A stretch of 64,000 nt of DNA, taken from positions 8,577,931 to 8,641,930 of the forward strand of contig JARWKL010000010.1 of the NCBI GenBank assembly GCA_029961685.1. Reading direction: 5' to 3'. Positions 48,287-60,629 of the stretch are shown here, one piece after another. The position numbers and the translations under genes were made by a program. Below the pieces are notes generated by a model that was not told the origin of the DNA, ran no database searches, and saw only the letters and a list, made by a program, of their open reading frames with translations. This DNA is from Aristolochia californica. Taxonomy: Eukaryota; Streptophyta; Magnoliopsida; Piperales; Aristolochiaceae. The stretch's first letter is position 1, and each line of letters opens with the position of its first letter.

Positions 48287-48997
48287 CATTATAGCCGTTG
48301 CGCATCATTAATCATTCAATAACTTCACAATGATCTATGATTGTTAGGTCAGGTTTAGGTAAATGGGCAAAAAGTGGCTTGTTTGGTTTGGGTAAATATC
48401 CCACCGCACGTTAACTAGAGAATTTAATATTTTCCACTCCAAATTTTTGGATCATTAGATCATTTGCATATTCAACATGTTTCAAGCATGCATATCCATA
48501 TTTAAAACATGTTAGGATCAATTAGAGATCTTTCTGAAAGCTATTAGGGATTGTATTTATGGAATTTCCCAAACATGGATAAAAAAAATTGTGTTCATTT
48601 GTAGTGCGTGAAAATTTTTTCTTTACTTACATTTATTATTGTTTTCCATTTTTTACATACATAAACCCTAAAATTTTTATTTTTTTGTAATTCTATTTGC
48701 ATTATCTTTTTATTTGCCAGAAAAAAGGAAGAGTGAAAACTCAAGTTTGGATTTGAAAAAAAATTGAACACAAAAAATTGAAATGCACAAATGGAGAGAG
48801 TGATAATTCCAAAAAATATCTGTAATTTGTAGGGCTTGTAAACAGTTTTTAGTATTTATATATTTGGTTTAGCAATCATAAAAAACGGGGAGGGGGAGGG
48901 GATGAGTGGTTTTTAACTGAGTGTTGACTTCCAAACCATAAGTCATTTCTTACAAAAATTATAGCCTCATTAATCGATCAATAAATTTACAATGATC
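48287..48997 (+). repeat. Satellite subfamily B, about one monomer
   Basis: The monomer interrupted by the LTR element resumes (TATAGCCGTTGCGCATC) and runs to ACAATGATC, where another LTR starts. It is the monomer subtype with GAACACAAAAAATTG and TAGGGCTTGTAAAC. Confidence 0.9.
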
Positions 48998-49357
48998 TGT
49001 TGGAAGATAAGATCGAACCCAAATGACCAAGGAAGACCCACATATGTAAGATTATTATAAGATGGGCCACATGACCAAGGAAGGCCCACAAGATGGGCCC
49101 AAACCCTTAAGAAGTAGGACCCACAATGATTACCAAGAGCTGGCATCCTTATCACATCAGTTGGAAGATCAAGAAGGACTCACAAAAGCATCTTTATCTT
49201 AAGGTCACGACCAAGAAGAGTTTTAGTTTAAGTTATTTTTGTCTTTTATCAATATTGAGTTACCTGATTATGTTAGGACTTACCTTAAGTGTTAGAATTT
49301 GGATGTAATTGGGACAAGGGTAGTTTATTGTAATTGGACTCTACTACCTTCCTCTAT

Positions 49358-49365
49358 TATAAATA
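49358..49365 (+). promoter_or_regulatory. TATA box in LTR
   Basis: TATAAATA followed by GAGG, at the same relative place as in the related LTRs. Confidence 0.5.
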
Positions 49366-49437
49366 GAGGTTCATGTACTCTTATTACGACAAGTTATTGA
49401 TGTCAATGAAGAATTTCACTTTTCCATAAATTCAACA

Positions 49438-49449
49438 TAGTATCTGAGC
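49438..49449 (+). promoter_or_regulatory. Degenerate primer binding site
   Basis: TAGTATCTGAGC directly follows the LTR end. It has two changes from the Met-tRNA site TGGTATCAGAGC. Confidence 0.7.
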
Positions 49450-49654
49450 AGGTTGTGTGAGTTGACTTATTCAACTCACGGAGGTAATGTGATCCTTTTC
49501 TCTAAACCCTAAATGCAAGGTCTAGGTTCGTAGTTATTTTTTTTTCAGTCCCTACACCCGTAGTTGTCGTTGCAATTTTCACATCTATACGTAGTTTTTC
49601 ATATAGAAAGTTATATATTGATGGAAAGATATTTGAGTCTACTTTCCAAAGAAG

Positions 49655-49754
49655 NNNNNNNNNNNNNNNNNNNNNNNNNNNNNNNNNNNNNNNNNNNNNN
49701 NNNNNNNNNNNNNNNNNNNNNNNNNNNNNNNNNNNNNNNNNNNNNNNNNNNNNN
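49655..49754. other. Assembly gap (100 N)
   Basis: Exactly 100 N, the usual placeholder for a gap of unknown size. The sequence on its right is satellite subfamily A, unlike the LTR element on its left, so the join is not verified. Confidence 0.98.
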
Positions 49755-52561
49755 CTCCCAAGCTATTATTAGGGTTGAATTAGTGGAATTTCCCAAACTT
49801 GGATGACAAAACTTTTGTGTTCATTTGTGGTGTGTGAATAAATTTTCTTTACTCACATTTGTTATTGTTTTAATTTTTTCCATGCATGAACTCTAAAATT
49901 AACATTTGGTTGTGATCTATTTGCCTAAACGTTAATGTTTATGAGGTGTTGAAGGGAAAGTGAAAACTCAAGTTTTGACTTAAGAAAAGAGTATACATCT
50001 AAAATGGAAATGTACAAGTGTAGAGAGAGATAATTCAAAAAAGTCTATGTGATTTTTAGGGATTCTAGACTCTTTTTAGTTTTTATATATCAGGTTTTGT
50101 AATCATCGGGATAAAGGGGGAGGTAGGGGAGTTTAACTAAGTGTTGACTCCAAACCCATAAGTAATTTCTTGCAAAAATATAGCCCGTTACACTTGAGAA
50201 ATCAATTTTCAATCATCTATGATTGTTAGGTCTGCTCTTTGTAAATGGGAAAAATAATGGCTTGTGTTGACTCGAGTAAATATCCCATCGCACGTTCACT
50301 TGAGAATTTAATGAGTAATTGTTATTCTCTTTAAAACGTTTGGATCCATAGGTCTCGTGCATCTTTAACATGTTTCTAGAATGCATATCCATATTTAAAA
50401 CATGTTAGGATATATTTGAAATCTCCCATGCTATTATTAGGGTTGAACTAGTGAAATTTCCCAAACTCGGATAACAAAAATTTTGTATTCATTTCTGGTG
50501 TGTGAATAAATTTTCTTTACAAACATTTTTTATTGTTTTTAATTTTTTCCATGCATAAACTGTAAAATTTTCATTTGGTTGTGACTTATTTGCCTTATCA
50601 TTTTTGTTTACAAGGAGATGGAGGGAAAGTGAAAGCTCAAGTTTTAATTTAAGGAAAGAGTATACATCTAAAATGGAAATGCACAAGTGTAGAGAGAGAT
50701 AATTCCAAAAAGTCTATGTGATTTCAACGAATTGTAGACTCTTTTTAGTTTTTATATATCTGGTTTTGCAATCATCGAGAAAAAGGGGGAGGCTAGGGAT
50801 TTTCAATTGAGTGTTGAATTTCAACCCATAAGTCATTTTTTACAAAAATATAGCCCGTTACGCATGATAAATCAATTTATAATCATCTATGATTGTTGGG
50901 TCAGCTGTTTGCAAGTGGGCAAAATAATGTCTTGTGTTGACTTGGGTAAATATCACACAACACGTTCACTTGAGAATTTAATGAGCATTGTTTATTCTCT
51001 TTAAAAGGTTTGGATCCATATATAACTTGCATCTTTAACATGTTTCAAGAATGCATATCCATATTTAAAACATGTTAGGATCAATTAGAAATCTCCCAAG
51101 CTATTATTAGGGTTGAACTAGTGGAATTTCCCAATTGTGTTCATTGTTGGTGTGTGAATAAATTTTCTTTACTCACATTTGTTTTATTTTTTATTTTTTC
51201 CATGCTTAAAATCTTAAATTTTCATTTGGTTGTGTTCTATTTGCCTTATCATTTTAGTTTGCGAGGAGATGAAGGGAAAGTGAAAACTCAAGTTTTGATT
51301 TAAGAAAAGTATATACATCTAAAATGGAAATGCACAAGTGTAGAGAGATAATTCCAAAAAGTCTCTGTGATTTTTATGGATTACAATCTCTTTTTAGTTT
51401 TTATATATCAGGTTTTGCAATTATCGGGAAACAAGGGGAGGCGGGGGATTTTTGACTGAGTGTTGACTCCCAACCTTTAAGTCAATTCTTATAAAAATAT
51501 AGCCCGTTACGCATGATAAATCACTTTACAATCATCTATGATTGTTAGGTCAACACTTTGTAAGTGGACAAAATAATGGCTGGTATTGACTCAGGTAAAT
51601 ATCCCACCACACGTTCACTTGAGAATTTAATGAGCATTTGTTATTCTCTTTAAAAGGTTTGGGTCCATAGCTCACTTAGATCTTAAACATGTTTCAAGCA
51701 TGCATATCTATATTTAAAACATGTTAGGATCAATTAGAAATCTCCCAATCTATTATTAAGGTTGAAGTAGTGGAATTTCCCAAACTTGGATAACAAAACT
51801 TTTGTGTTCATTTGTGGTGTGTGAAAAAAATTTCTTTACTCACATTTGTTGTTTTTTTTTTTTAATTTTTTCGATGCATAAACTTTAAAATTTTCATTTG
51901 GAATTGATCTATTAGCCTTATCATTTTTGTTTACGAGGAGATGAAGGGAAAGTAAAAAATCAAGTTTTGATTTAAGAAAAGAGTATACATCTAAAATGGA
52001 AATGCACAAGTGTAGAGAGAGATAATTCCAAAAAGTCTCTATGATTTTTAGGGATTGTAATCTCTTTTTATTTTTTATATATCAGGTTTTGCAATCATCA
52101 AAAAAAAGGGGGAGGCGGGGGATTTTTAACAAAGTGTTGACTCCCAACCCATATTTCATTTCTTACTAAAATATAGTCCGTTAGGCATGATAAATCACTT
52201 TACAATCATCTATGATTCTTAGGTGAGCTCTTTGTAAGTGGGCAAAATAATTGCTTGTGTTGACTCAGGTAAATATCCCACCGCACGTTCACTTGAGAAT
52301 TTAATGAGCATTTGTAATTCTCTTTAAACGGTTTGGATCCATAGGTCACTTGCATCTTTAACATGTTTCTAGAATGCATATCCATATTTAAAACATGTTA
52401 GGATCAATTAGAAATCTCCCAAGCTATTATTAGGGTTGAATTAGTGGAATTTCCCAAACTTGGATAGCAAAACTTTTGTGTTCATTTGTGGTGTGTGAAC
52501 AAATTTTCTTTACTCACATTATTTTTTGTTTTAATTTTTTCTATGCATAAACTCTAAAATT
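49755..52561 (+). repeat. Island of satellite subfamily A in opposite orientation
   Basis: About four monomers carry the A-specific variants (TATTATTAGGGTTGAA, GGATCCATAGGTCACTTGC, GAGTATACATCTAAAATGG). They run in the same direction as the surrounding B array and opposite to the A array at 14921-26867. Within the island the monomers are regular and uninterrupted. Confidence 0.9.
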
Positions 52562-52672
52562 ATCATTGTGGGTCCCACTTATGGGCCTTCCTTGGTCGTG
52601 TGGTCCATCTTATAATAATCTTAGATATGTGTACCTTCCTTGGTTGTGTGGGTTTGAGCTTATCTTCCAACA
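52562..52672 (-). mobile_element. Inverted LTR fragment
   Basis: The reverse complement begins TGTTGGAAGATAAGCTC and matches the first ~134 bases of the LTR at 48998, lacking about 24 bases. The LTR terminus abuts subfamily B satellite (GTCAGTTTTTTCTAAAT). The inner end meets subfamily A at a short shared ATCATT, suggesting a microhomology join. Confidence 0.85.
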
Positions 52673-53877
52673 GTCAGTTTTTTCTAAATGGGCAAAAAGC
52701 GGCTTGTTTGGCTCGGGAAAATATCTCGCACATTAACTAGAGAATTTAATTTTTTCTACTCCATGAAAATTTTGGATCATTAGATCATTTGCATATTCAA
52801 TATGTTTCAAGCATGCATATCCATATTTAAAACAAGTTAGGATCAATTAGAAATCCCTTTCTTAAAGCTATTAGGGGTTGTACTAATGGAATTTCCCAAA
52901 CAAGGATAAAAAAATTTGTGTGTTCATTTGTAGTGCATGAATAAATTTTCTTTACTTAAATTTATTATTTTTTTCAATTTTTTCCATACATAAAATCTAA
53001 AATTTTCATTTTGTTGTGATCTATTTGCATTATCTTTTTGTTTTCAAGAAAAAACTGAGAGTGAAAGCTCAAGTTTGGATTTGAAAAAAAATTGAACACA
53101 AAAAATGGAAATGCACAAATGGAGAGAGATAATTCCTAAAAGAATCTGTAATTTGTAGGGCTTGTAAACTATTTTAAGTATTTATATATTGGGTTTTGTA
53201 AGCATCAGAAAAAAGGGGGAGAGGGATTTTTAATTGAGTGTTGACTCCCAAACCATAAGTAATTTCTTACAAAAATTATAGCCGTTAAGCTTCATTAATC
53301 AATAAATAAATTTACAATGATCTATTTTTGTTTGGTCAGCATTAGGTAAATGGGCAAAAAGTGGCTTGTTTCGATCGGGCAAATATCCCACCGCACGTTA
53401 ACTTGAGAATTTAATTTGTTCTACTCATTGAAATTTTTGGATCATCAGGTGATTAGCTTCTTCAACTTGTTTCGTGCATGCATATCCATATTTAAAACAT
53501 GTTTGGATCAATGAAATCTCTTTCTTATAAAATTCCAATGTATTAGGAGTTATTCTAGTGGAATTTTAAAGACATGGATAAAAAAACTTTGGTGTTCATT
53601 TGTGGAGTGAGAATAATTTTTCTTTACTTATATGTATTATTTTTTACAACTTTTTCTATACCTAATCTCTTAAATTTTCATTTTGGTTTGATCTATTTGC
53701 CTTATCTTTTTTTTTACGAGAAAAAAGGGAGAGTGAAAACTCAAGATTGGATTTGAAAAAAAATTGAACATCTAAAATGGAAATGCACAAATGCAGAGAG
53801 ATATATATGTGATTTTTAGGGATAGTAAACTCTTTTTAGTTATTATATATTAGGTTTTCCAATCATCAAAAAAGCGT

Positions 53878-53908
<31 letters not shown>
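53878..53908 (+). repeat. Poly-G tract (31 G)
   Basis: An uninterrupted G run at the fixed monomer position after CATCAAAAAAGCGT. Confidence 0.95.
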
Positions 53909-53909
<1 letters not shown>

Positions 53910-55934
53910 GGGATTTTTAATTGAGTGTTGACTCCCAAACCATAAGTCACTTCATAAAAACATTATACCCGTTGCACATCATTAATCGATCAATGACTTT
54001 ACAATGATCTATGATTGTTAGGTCAGCGTTTTTCTAAATGGGCAAAAAGTGGCTTGTTTGGCTCGGGCAAATATCCCACCACACGTTAACTAGAGAATTT
54101 AATTTTTTCTACTCCTTAAAAATTTTGGATCTTTAGATCATTTGGCATATTCAACATGTGTCAAGAATGCATATCCATATTTAAAACATGTTAGGATAAA
54201 TTAGAAATATCTTTCTTAAAGCTATTAGGGGTTGTACTAGTGGAATTTCCCAAACATGGATAAAAAAAATTGTGTTCATTTGTAGTACGTGAATAAACTT
54301 TCTTTACATACATTTATTATTTTTTTCAATTTTTTCTACATATAAACTCTAAAATTTTCATTTTGTTGTGATCCATTTGCATTATCTTCTTGTTTACGAG
54401 AAAAAAGAGAGTGAAAATTCAAGTTTGGATTTGAAAAAAAATTGAAAAAAAAAGTAAATGCATAAATGAAGAGAGAGATAATTCCAAAAAGTATTTGTAA
54501 TTTGTAGGGCTTGTAAACTATTTTTAGTATTTATATAATTGGTTATGCAATCATCGGAAATGGGGGGAGTGAGGGATTTTTAATTGAGTGTTGAATCCCA
54601 AACCACAAGTCATTTCATACAAAAATTATAGCCATTACGCATCATTAATCGATCTATAACTTTACAATGATGTATGATTGTTAGGTCAGCTTTAGCTAAA
54701 TGGGCAAAAAGTGGCTAGTTTGGCTCGGGTAAATACCCCTCCGCACATGAACTTGAGAATTTAATTTGTTCTACTCCATGAAATTTTTGGATCATTAGGT
54801 CATTTGCATCTTCAACATGTTTCATGCATGCATATCCATATTTAAAACATGTTAGGATCAATTAGAAATCTCTTTCTTCTAAAATTCCAAGCTATTAGGA
54901 GGTGTATTATTGGAATTACCCAAACATGGATAAAAAAAACAATGGTGTTCATTTGTAGTGCAGGAATAAATTTTCTTTACTTACAATTATTATTGTTTTC
55001 AATATTTTTCATACATATGCTCTAAAATTTTCATTTTGACGTGATCAATTTGCCTTATCTTTTTGTTTACGAGAAAAAAGGGAGAGTGAAAACTCAAGTT
55101 CGAATTTGAAAAAAAAATGAACATCTAAAACAGAAATGCACAAATGCAGAGAGAAATAATTCCAAAATGTTTCTGTAATTTTTAGGGATTGTAAACTCTT
55201 TTTAGTTTTTATATATGGGGTTTTGCAATCATCGAAAATGGGGGAAGAGAGGGGGGGGTGGGGGGGCGGCGATGGATTTATTACTTAGTGTTGAATCCCA
55301 AACCATAAGCCATTTTATAAAAAAATTATAGCCATCAATAATCAATCAATACCTTTACAATGATCTATGATTGTTAGGTCATCTTTTTGTAAATGGGCAA
55401 AAAGTGGCTTGTTTGGGTCAAATAAATATCCCACTGCACGTAAACTTGATAATTTAATTTTTTCTACACCTTGAAATTTTTATAACATTAGCTCATTTGC
55501 ATGTTCAACATGTTTCATACATGCATATCCATATTTAAAACATGTTAGGCTCAATTATAAATCTCACTTATAAAATTCTATATTACAAGAGGTTGCACTA
55601 GTGGAATTTCCCAAACATGGATAAAAAAACTTTGGTGTTCTTTTGTGGTGCGTGAATAAATTTTCTTTACATAAATTTAATATTGTTTTCAACTTTTTGC
55701 ATAAATAAACTCTAAAATTTTCATTTTGTTGTGATCTATTTGCCCATTCTTTTTTTTTACAAGAAAAAAAGGGAGAGTGAAAACTCAACTTTGGATTTTA
55801 AAAAAAATTGAACATCTAAAATGGAAATACACAAATGCAGAGAGAGATAATTCAAAAAAGTATCTTTAATTTTTAGGAATTGTAAACTCTTTTTAGTTAT
55901 TATATATTAGGTTTTTCAATCATCGAAAAAAGAT

Positions 55935-55951
55935 GGGGGGGGGGGGGGGGG
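55935..55951 (+). repeat. Poly-G tract (17 G)
   Basis: A shorter run at the same monomer position, after CATCGAAAAAAGAT. The monomer then jumps to ATTAATCGATC, skipping the usual AACTGAGTGTTGAC part. Confidence 0.93.
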
Positions 55952-58900
55952 ATTTCTGTTATTAATCGATCAATAACTTTACAATGATCTATGATTTTAA
56001 GGACAATTTTTTGAAAATGGACTAAAAGTGGCTTGTTTGGCTCGGGCAAATATCCCACCGCCCGCATGATAACTTGAGAATTTAATTTGTTCGACTCCTT
56101 GAAATTTTTGGATCATTTGATCATTTGCATCTTCAACATGTTTCATACATGCATATCCATATTTAAAACATGTTAGGATCAATTAGAAATCTTTTTCTTA
56201 TAAAATTCAAAGAAATTATTGGTTGTACAAGTGGGATTTCCTAAACATGGATAAAAAACGTTGGTGTTCATTTGTAGTGCGTGAATAAGTTTTCTTTACT
56301 AATATTTATTATTTTTTTCAATATTTTGCATACAAAAACTCTACAATTTTCATTTTGTTGTGATTCGTTTGCCTTATTTTTTTGTTTACGAGAAAAAAGG
56401 GAGAGTGATAACTCTAGTTTGGATTTGAAAAAAAATTGAACAACTAAAATTGAAATGAACAAATGCAAAGAGCAATAATTCCAAAAAGTATATTTAATTT
56501 TTAGGGATTGTAAACTCGTTTTAGTTGTTATATATTTGGTTTTGCAATCATTGGAAAAAGGGGGCGACGGATTTTTAACTGAGTGTTGACTCCACAACCA
56601 TAAGTCATTTATAACAAAAATTATAGACATTACGCATCATTAATCAATGAATAACTTGACAATGAGCTATAATTGTTAGGTTTGCTTTTATTAAATGGAA
56701 AAAAAGTGGGTTGTTTGGCTCGGGTAATTATGCCACAACATGTTAACTTGAGAATTAAATTTTTTCTACTCCTTGAAATTTTTGGATCATTGGGTCATTT
56801 GTATCTTAAACATGTTTCATGCATGCATATCCATACTTTAAACATGTTAGGATCAATTAGAAATATGTTTCTTAACACTATTAGGGGTTGTACGAATCGA
56901 ATTTTTCCAAACATGGATAAAAAAACTTTTGTGTTGATTTGTAGTGCGTGAATAAATTTTTTTTTACTTACATTTATTCTTGTTTTCAATTTTTTGTTTA
57001 CATTAACTCTAAAATTTTCAGTTTGTTGTGATCTATTAGCATTATCCTTTTGTTTACGAAAAAAAAGGGAGAGTGAAAACTCAAGTTTGGATTTGAAAAT
57101 AAATTGAATATCTAAAATGGAAATGCACAAATGGAGAGAGAGATAATTCCAAAAAGTATTTGTAATTTGTAGGGCTAGTAAACTCTTTTTAGTATTTTAT
57201 ATTTTGTTTTGCAATCATCAGAAAGAGGGGGGAGGGGGAGGGGGATTTTTAATTGAGTGTTGACTCCTAAACTAGTCAATTCTGAGAAAAAATATAGCCA
57301 TGATGCATCATTAATCGATCAATAACTTTACAATGATCTATGATTGTTATGTCAACATTTTTTAAATGGGCAAAATGTGATTTGTTTGGCTCAAGTAAAT
57401 ATCCCAGTGCACATTAACTTGAGAATTTAATTTGTTCTACTTCCTTGAAATTTTTGGATCATTAGGTCATTTGCATCTTCAACATGTTTCATGCATGTAT
57501 ATCCATATTTAAAACATGTTATGATCAATTAGAAATCACTTTCTTATAAAATTCTTAGCTATGAGGAGTTGTACTAGTGGAATTTTCAAAACATGGATAA
57601 AAAAACTTTGGTGTTCATTTGTGGTGCGTGAATTTTTTTTTTTACTTACAATTATTATTTTTTTCAACTTTTTGCCTACATAAACTCTTAAATTTTCATT
57701 TTTTTGTGATCTATTTGCCTTATCTTTTTGAAATCAAAAGAAAAGAGGCGCGAGGGGAGGGGGGGGGGGACTGATTGTTGACTCCTAAACAATAAGTCAT
57801 TTCTTACAAAAATTCTAGCAGATACACATCATTAATCGATCAATAAATTTACAATGTTCTATGATTGTTAGGTCAACTTTTTTTAAATGGGCAAAAAGTG
57901 GCTTGTATGGCTCAGGTTAATATTCCATTGCATGTTAACTTGAGTGAGAGTTTAATTTGTTCTAATCCATGAAAATTTTAGATCATTAGGTCATTTGCAT
58001 CTTCAACATTTTTCCAACATGCATTTCCATGTTTAAAACATGTTAGGATCAATTAGAAATCTCTTTCTTATAAAATTCAAAGCTATTAGGAGTTGTACTA
58101 GTCGAATTTCCCAAACATGAAAAAAAAATTTGGTGTTCATTTGTAGTGCGTGAATAAATTTTCTTTACTTACATTTATTATTGTTTTTAATTTTTTGCAT
58201 ATGTAAACTCTAAAATTTTCATTTTGTCGAGATATATTTGCCTTATCTTTTTTTTTACTAGAAAAAAGGGATAGTGAAAAGTCATGTTTGATTTGAAAAA
58301 AAAAAATAAAACATCTAAAATGGAAATGCACAAATGCAAAGAGAGATAATTCCAAAAAGTATCAGAAATTTTTAGGGATTGTAAACTCTTTCTAGTTTTT
58401 ATTTATTAGGTTTTGCAGTTATCAGAAAAGGGAAGGGGGTGTGGGATTTTTAACTGAGTGTTGACTCCCAAACCATTAGTCATTTCTAACATAATTTATA
58501 GTTGTTAGGCATCATTAATAAGTCAAAAAATTTACAATGATTTATGATTGTTATGTCAACTTTTTGTAAATGGCCAAAATGTGGCTTGTTTGGCTGGGTA
58601 AATATCCCACTGCATGTTAAGTTGGGAATCCAATTAGTTCTGCTCCTTGAAATTATTGGATAGTTAGGTCATTTGCATCTTCAACATGTTTCATGCATGC
58701 ATATTTATATTTAAAATATGTTAGGATCTATTAAAAATCTCTTACTTATAAAATGCCAAACTATTAGGAGTGGTGCAAACATGGATAAAAAAAACTTTGG
58801 TGTTCATTTGTAGTGTGCAAATAAATTTTATATACTTACATTTACTTTTTTTTTCAATTTTTTACATACATAAAATCTAAAGTTTTCTTTTTGTCTTTCT

Positions 58901-59712
58901 GTTTGTTTACGAGAAAGAAGGGAGAATGAAAACTCTAGTTTGGATTTGAAATAAAATTGAACATCTAAAATGGAAATTCACAAATGTAGAAAGAGATAAT
59001 TCCCATAAGTATCTTTAATTTTTAGGGATTGTAAACTCTTTTTATTATTTATATTTTTGGTTTCGCAATCATCAGAAAAGGGGTGCAAGAAATTGTCAAT
59101 TCTTTCAAAAATTATAGCCATTACGCATCATTAATCTATCAATAACATTACAATGATCTATGATTGTTAGGTCAGCTTTTTGTAAATGGGCAAAAAGTGC
59201 CTTGTTTTACTCGGGTAAATATCCCACCGCACGTTAACAAGAGAATTTAATTTTTTCTACTCGAGTTTTTTGGATCATTAGATCATTTGCATATTCAACA
59301 TGTTTCAAGTATGCATATCCATATTTAAAACTTGTTAGGATCAATTAGAAATCTCTTTCTTAAAGCTATTAGGGGTTGTACTAGTGGAATTTCCCAAACA
59401 TGGATAAAAAAAATTGTGTGTTCATTTGTAGTGTGTGAATAAATTTTCTTTACTTACATTTATTATTGTTTTTATTTTTTTCTATACATAAACTCTAAAA
59501 TTTTCACTTTGTTTTGAACTATTTGCATTTTTTTTTTGTTTACGAGAAAAAAGGGAGAGTGAAAACTCAAGTTTGGATTTGAAAAAAAAGTGAACACAAA
59601 AAATGAAATGCACAAATGGCAAGAGAGATAATTCCATAAAGTATATGTAATTTTTAGGACTTGTAAACTGATTTTAGTATTTATATATTTGGTTTTTCAA
59701 TCATCGAAAATA

Positions 59713-59727
59713 GGGGGGGGGGGGGGG
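59713..59727 (+). repeat. Poly-G tract (15 G)
   Basis: An intermediate-length run at the same monomer position, after CATCGAAAATA. Confidence 0.93.
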
Positions 59728-60215
59728 AGTGATTTTTAACTGAGTGTTGACTCCCAAACCATTAGACATTGCCATTATGCATAATTAATCGATCAATAAC
59801 TTTATAATAATCTATGATTGTTAGGTCAGCTTTAGGTAAATGAGCAAAAAGTGGCTTGTTTAGCTTGTGTAAATATCCCACCGCACATTAATTTGAGAAT
59901 TTAATTTGTTCTTCTCCTTGAAATTTTTGGATCATTAGGTCTTTTGCATCTTCAACATGTTTCATGCATGCATATCCATATTTAAAACTTGTTAGGATCA
60001 ATTAGAAATCTTTTTCTTTAAAAATTCCAAGATATTAGGAGTTGTACTAGTGGAATTTCCCAAACATGGATAAAAAAACTTTGGTTTTCATTTTTAGTTA
60101 TTGAATAAATTATCTTTACTTACATTTATTATTTTTTTCAATTTTTTGCATACTTAAATTTTAAAATTTTAATTTTGATGTGATCTATTTTAATTTTAAC
60201 TGAGTGTTTACTCCC

Positions 60216-60624
60216 TATTATAGTCCTGGGAATGTTCAACACCTAGCCAATACATCCCAAAAGATCGGCCTGTTAGGAGCAGAAGGCATAGGTACTTAAC
60301 CCGGGACAATAACAACACACCTCACCTTCGCGAGCCGACATCCTAGGAGGCCCACTCTAGCGATGGCCTACTCAAGTGATGACCCACTCTAGTGATGGCC
60401 CTCTCTAGCGACACTGGCCAGACCTGGGTTAAGTTCCTATGACCTACCAATAATTTTAATTTGGCCTCTAGGTCGCCCCCTCCACTAGGTCGCCTCCTCC
60501 GGGATTTGAACGTGCGACGTGGGAGCCCGCTCTGATACCAAATGTTAAGCACCTAGCAAATACTACCAAAAAGACTGGCCTATTAGGAGTAGAAGACATA
60601 GGTAGTTAACCTAGGACTATAACA
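60216..60624 (-). mobile_element. TRIM-like element (409 bp) with 82-bp terminal direct repeats
   Basis: Direct repeats at 60233-60314 and 60543-60624 (plus strand TGTT(A/C)A(A/G)CACCTAGC ... ATAACA) flank ~228 bases. On the minus strand the repeat at 60543-60624 is followed after two bases by TGGTATCAGAGC (60529-60540), the Met-tRNA primer site. This is the architecture of a terminal-repeat retrotransposon in miniature. The 5-bp duplication ctccc (60211-60215, 60625-60629) restores the satellite. Inside are about four degenerate copies of CACTCTAG(C/T)GATGGCC (60353-60415). Seventeen extra bases (60216-60232) lie outside the left repeat. No protein is encoded; the 69-codon minus frame at 60343-60552 is incidental. 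Confidence 0.82.
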
Positions 60625-60629
60625 CTCCC

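Larger units (their letters stand above)
48998..49654 (+). mobile_element. LTR and start of a related retrotransposon, cut by the gap
   Basis: The LTR at 48998-49437 starts TGTTGGAAGATAAG and ends AAATTCAACA. It is related to the LTR at 45257 (shared ATGACCAAGGAAG, AGATGGGCC and TATAAATAGAGG). A decayed primer site follows, then ~200 bp of leader, after which the sequence is unknown (N). No coding sequence is visible. Confidence 0.85.
52673..60215 (+). repeat. Satellite array, subfamily B
   Basis: About eleven monomers. Between 52.7 and 55.2 kb two monomer subtypes alternate. One has GAACACAAAAAATGG-like sequence, TAGGGCTTGTAAACT and TTTAGGTAAATGGGC; the other has GAACATCTAAAATGG and TTATTATATATTAGG. 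G runs lie at 53878-53908, 55935-55951 and 59713-59727. One monomer is deleted internally near 57735, where CTTTTTG joins a G-rich stretch. The last five bases (60211-60215, ctccc) are a target-site duplication. Confidence 0.92.

Noticed and set aside
48998..52672. A single intact LTR element with two LTRs
   Set aside because: The two LTR pieces are in opposite orientation, one is a short fragment, there is no target-site duplication, and a gap intervenes.
60481..60552. tRNA gene or SINE (GTTCAAATCCC-like box B with TGGTATCAGAGC)
   Set aside because: The Met-tRNA-complementary stretch sits just inside an 82-bp terminal repeat, as a retrotransposon primer site does. No cloverleaf or box A in proper spacing is seen.
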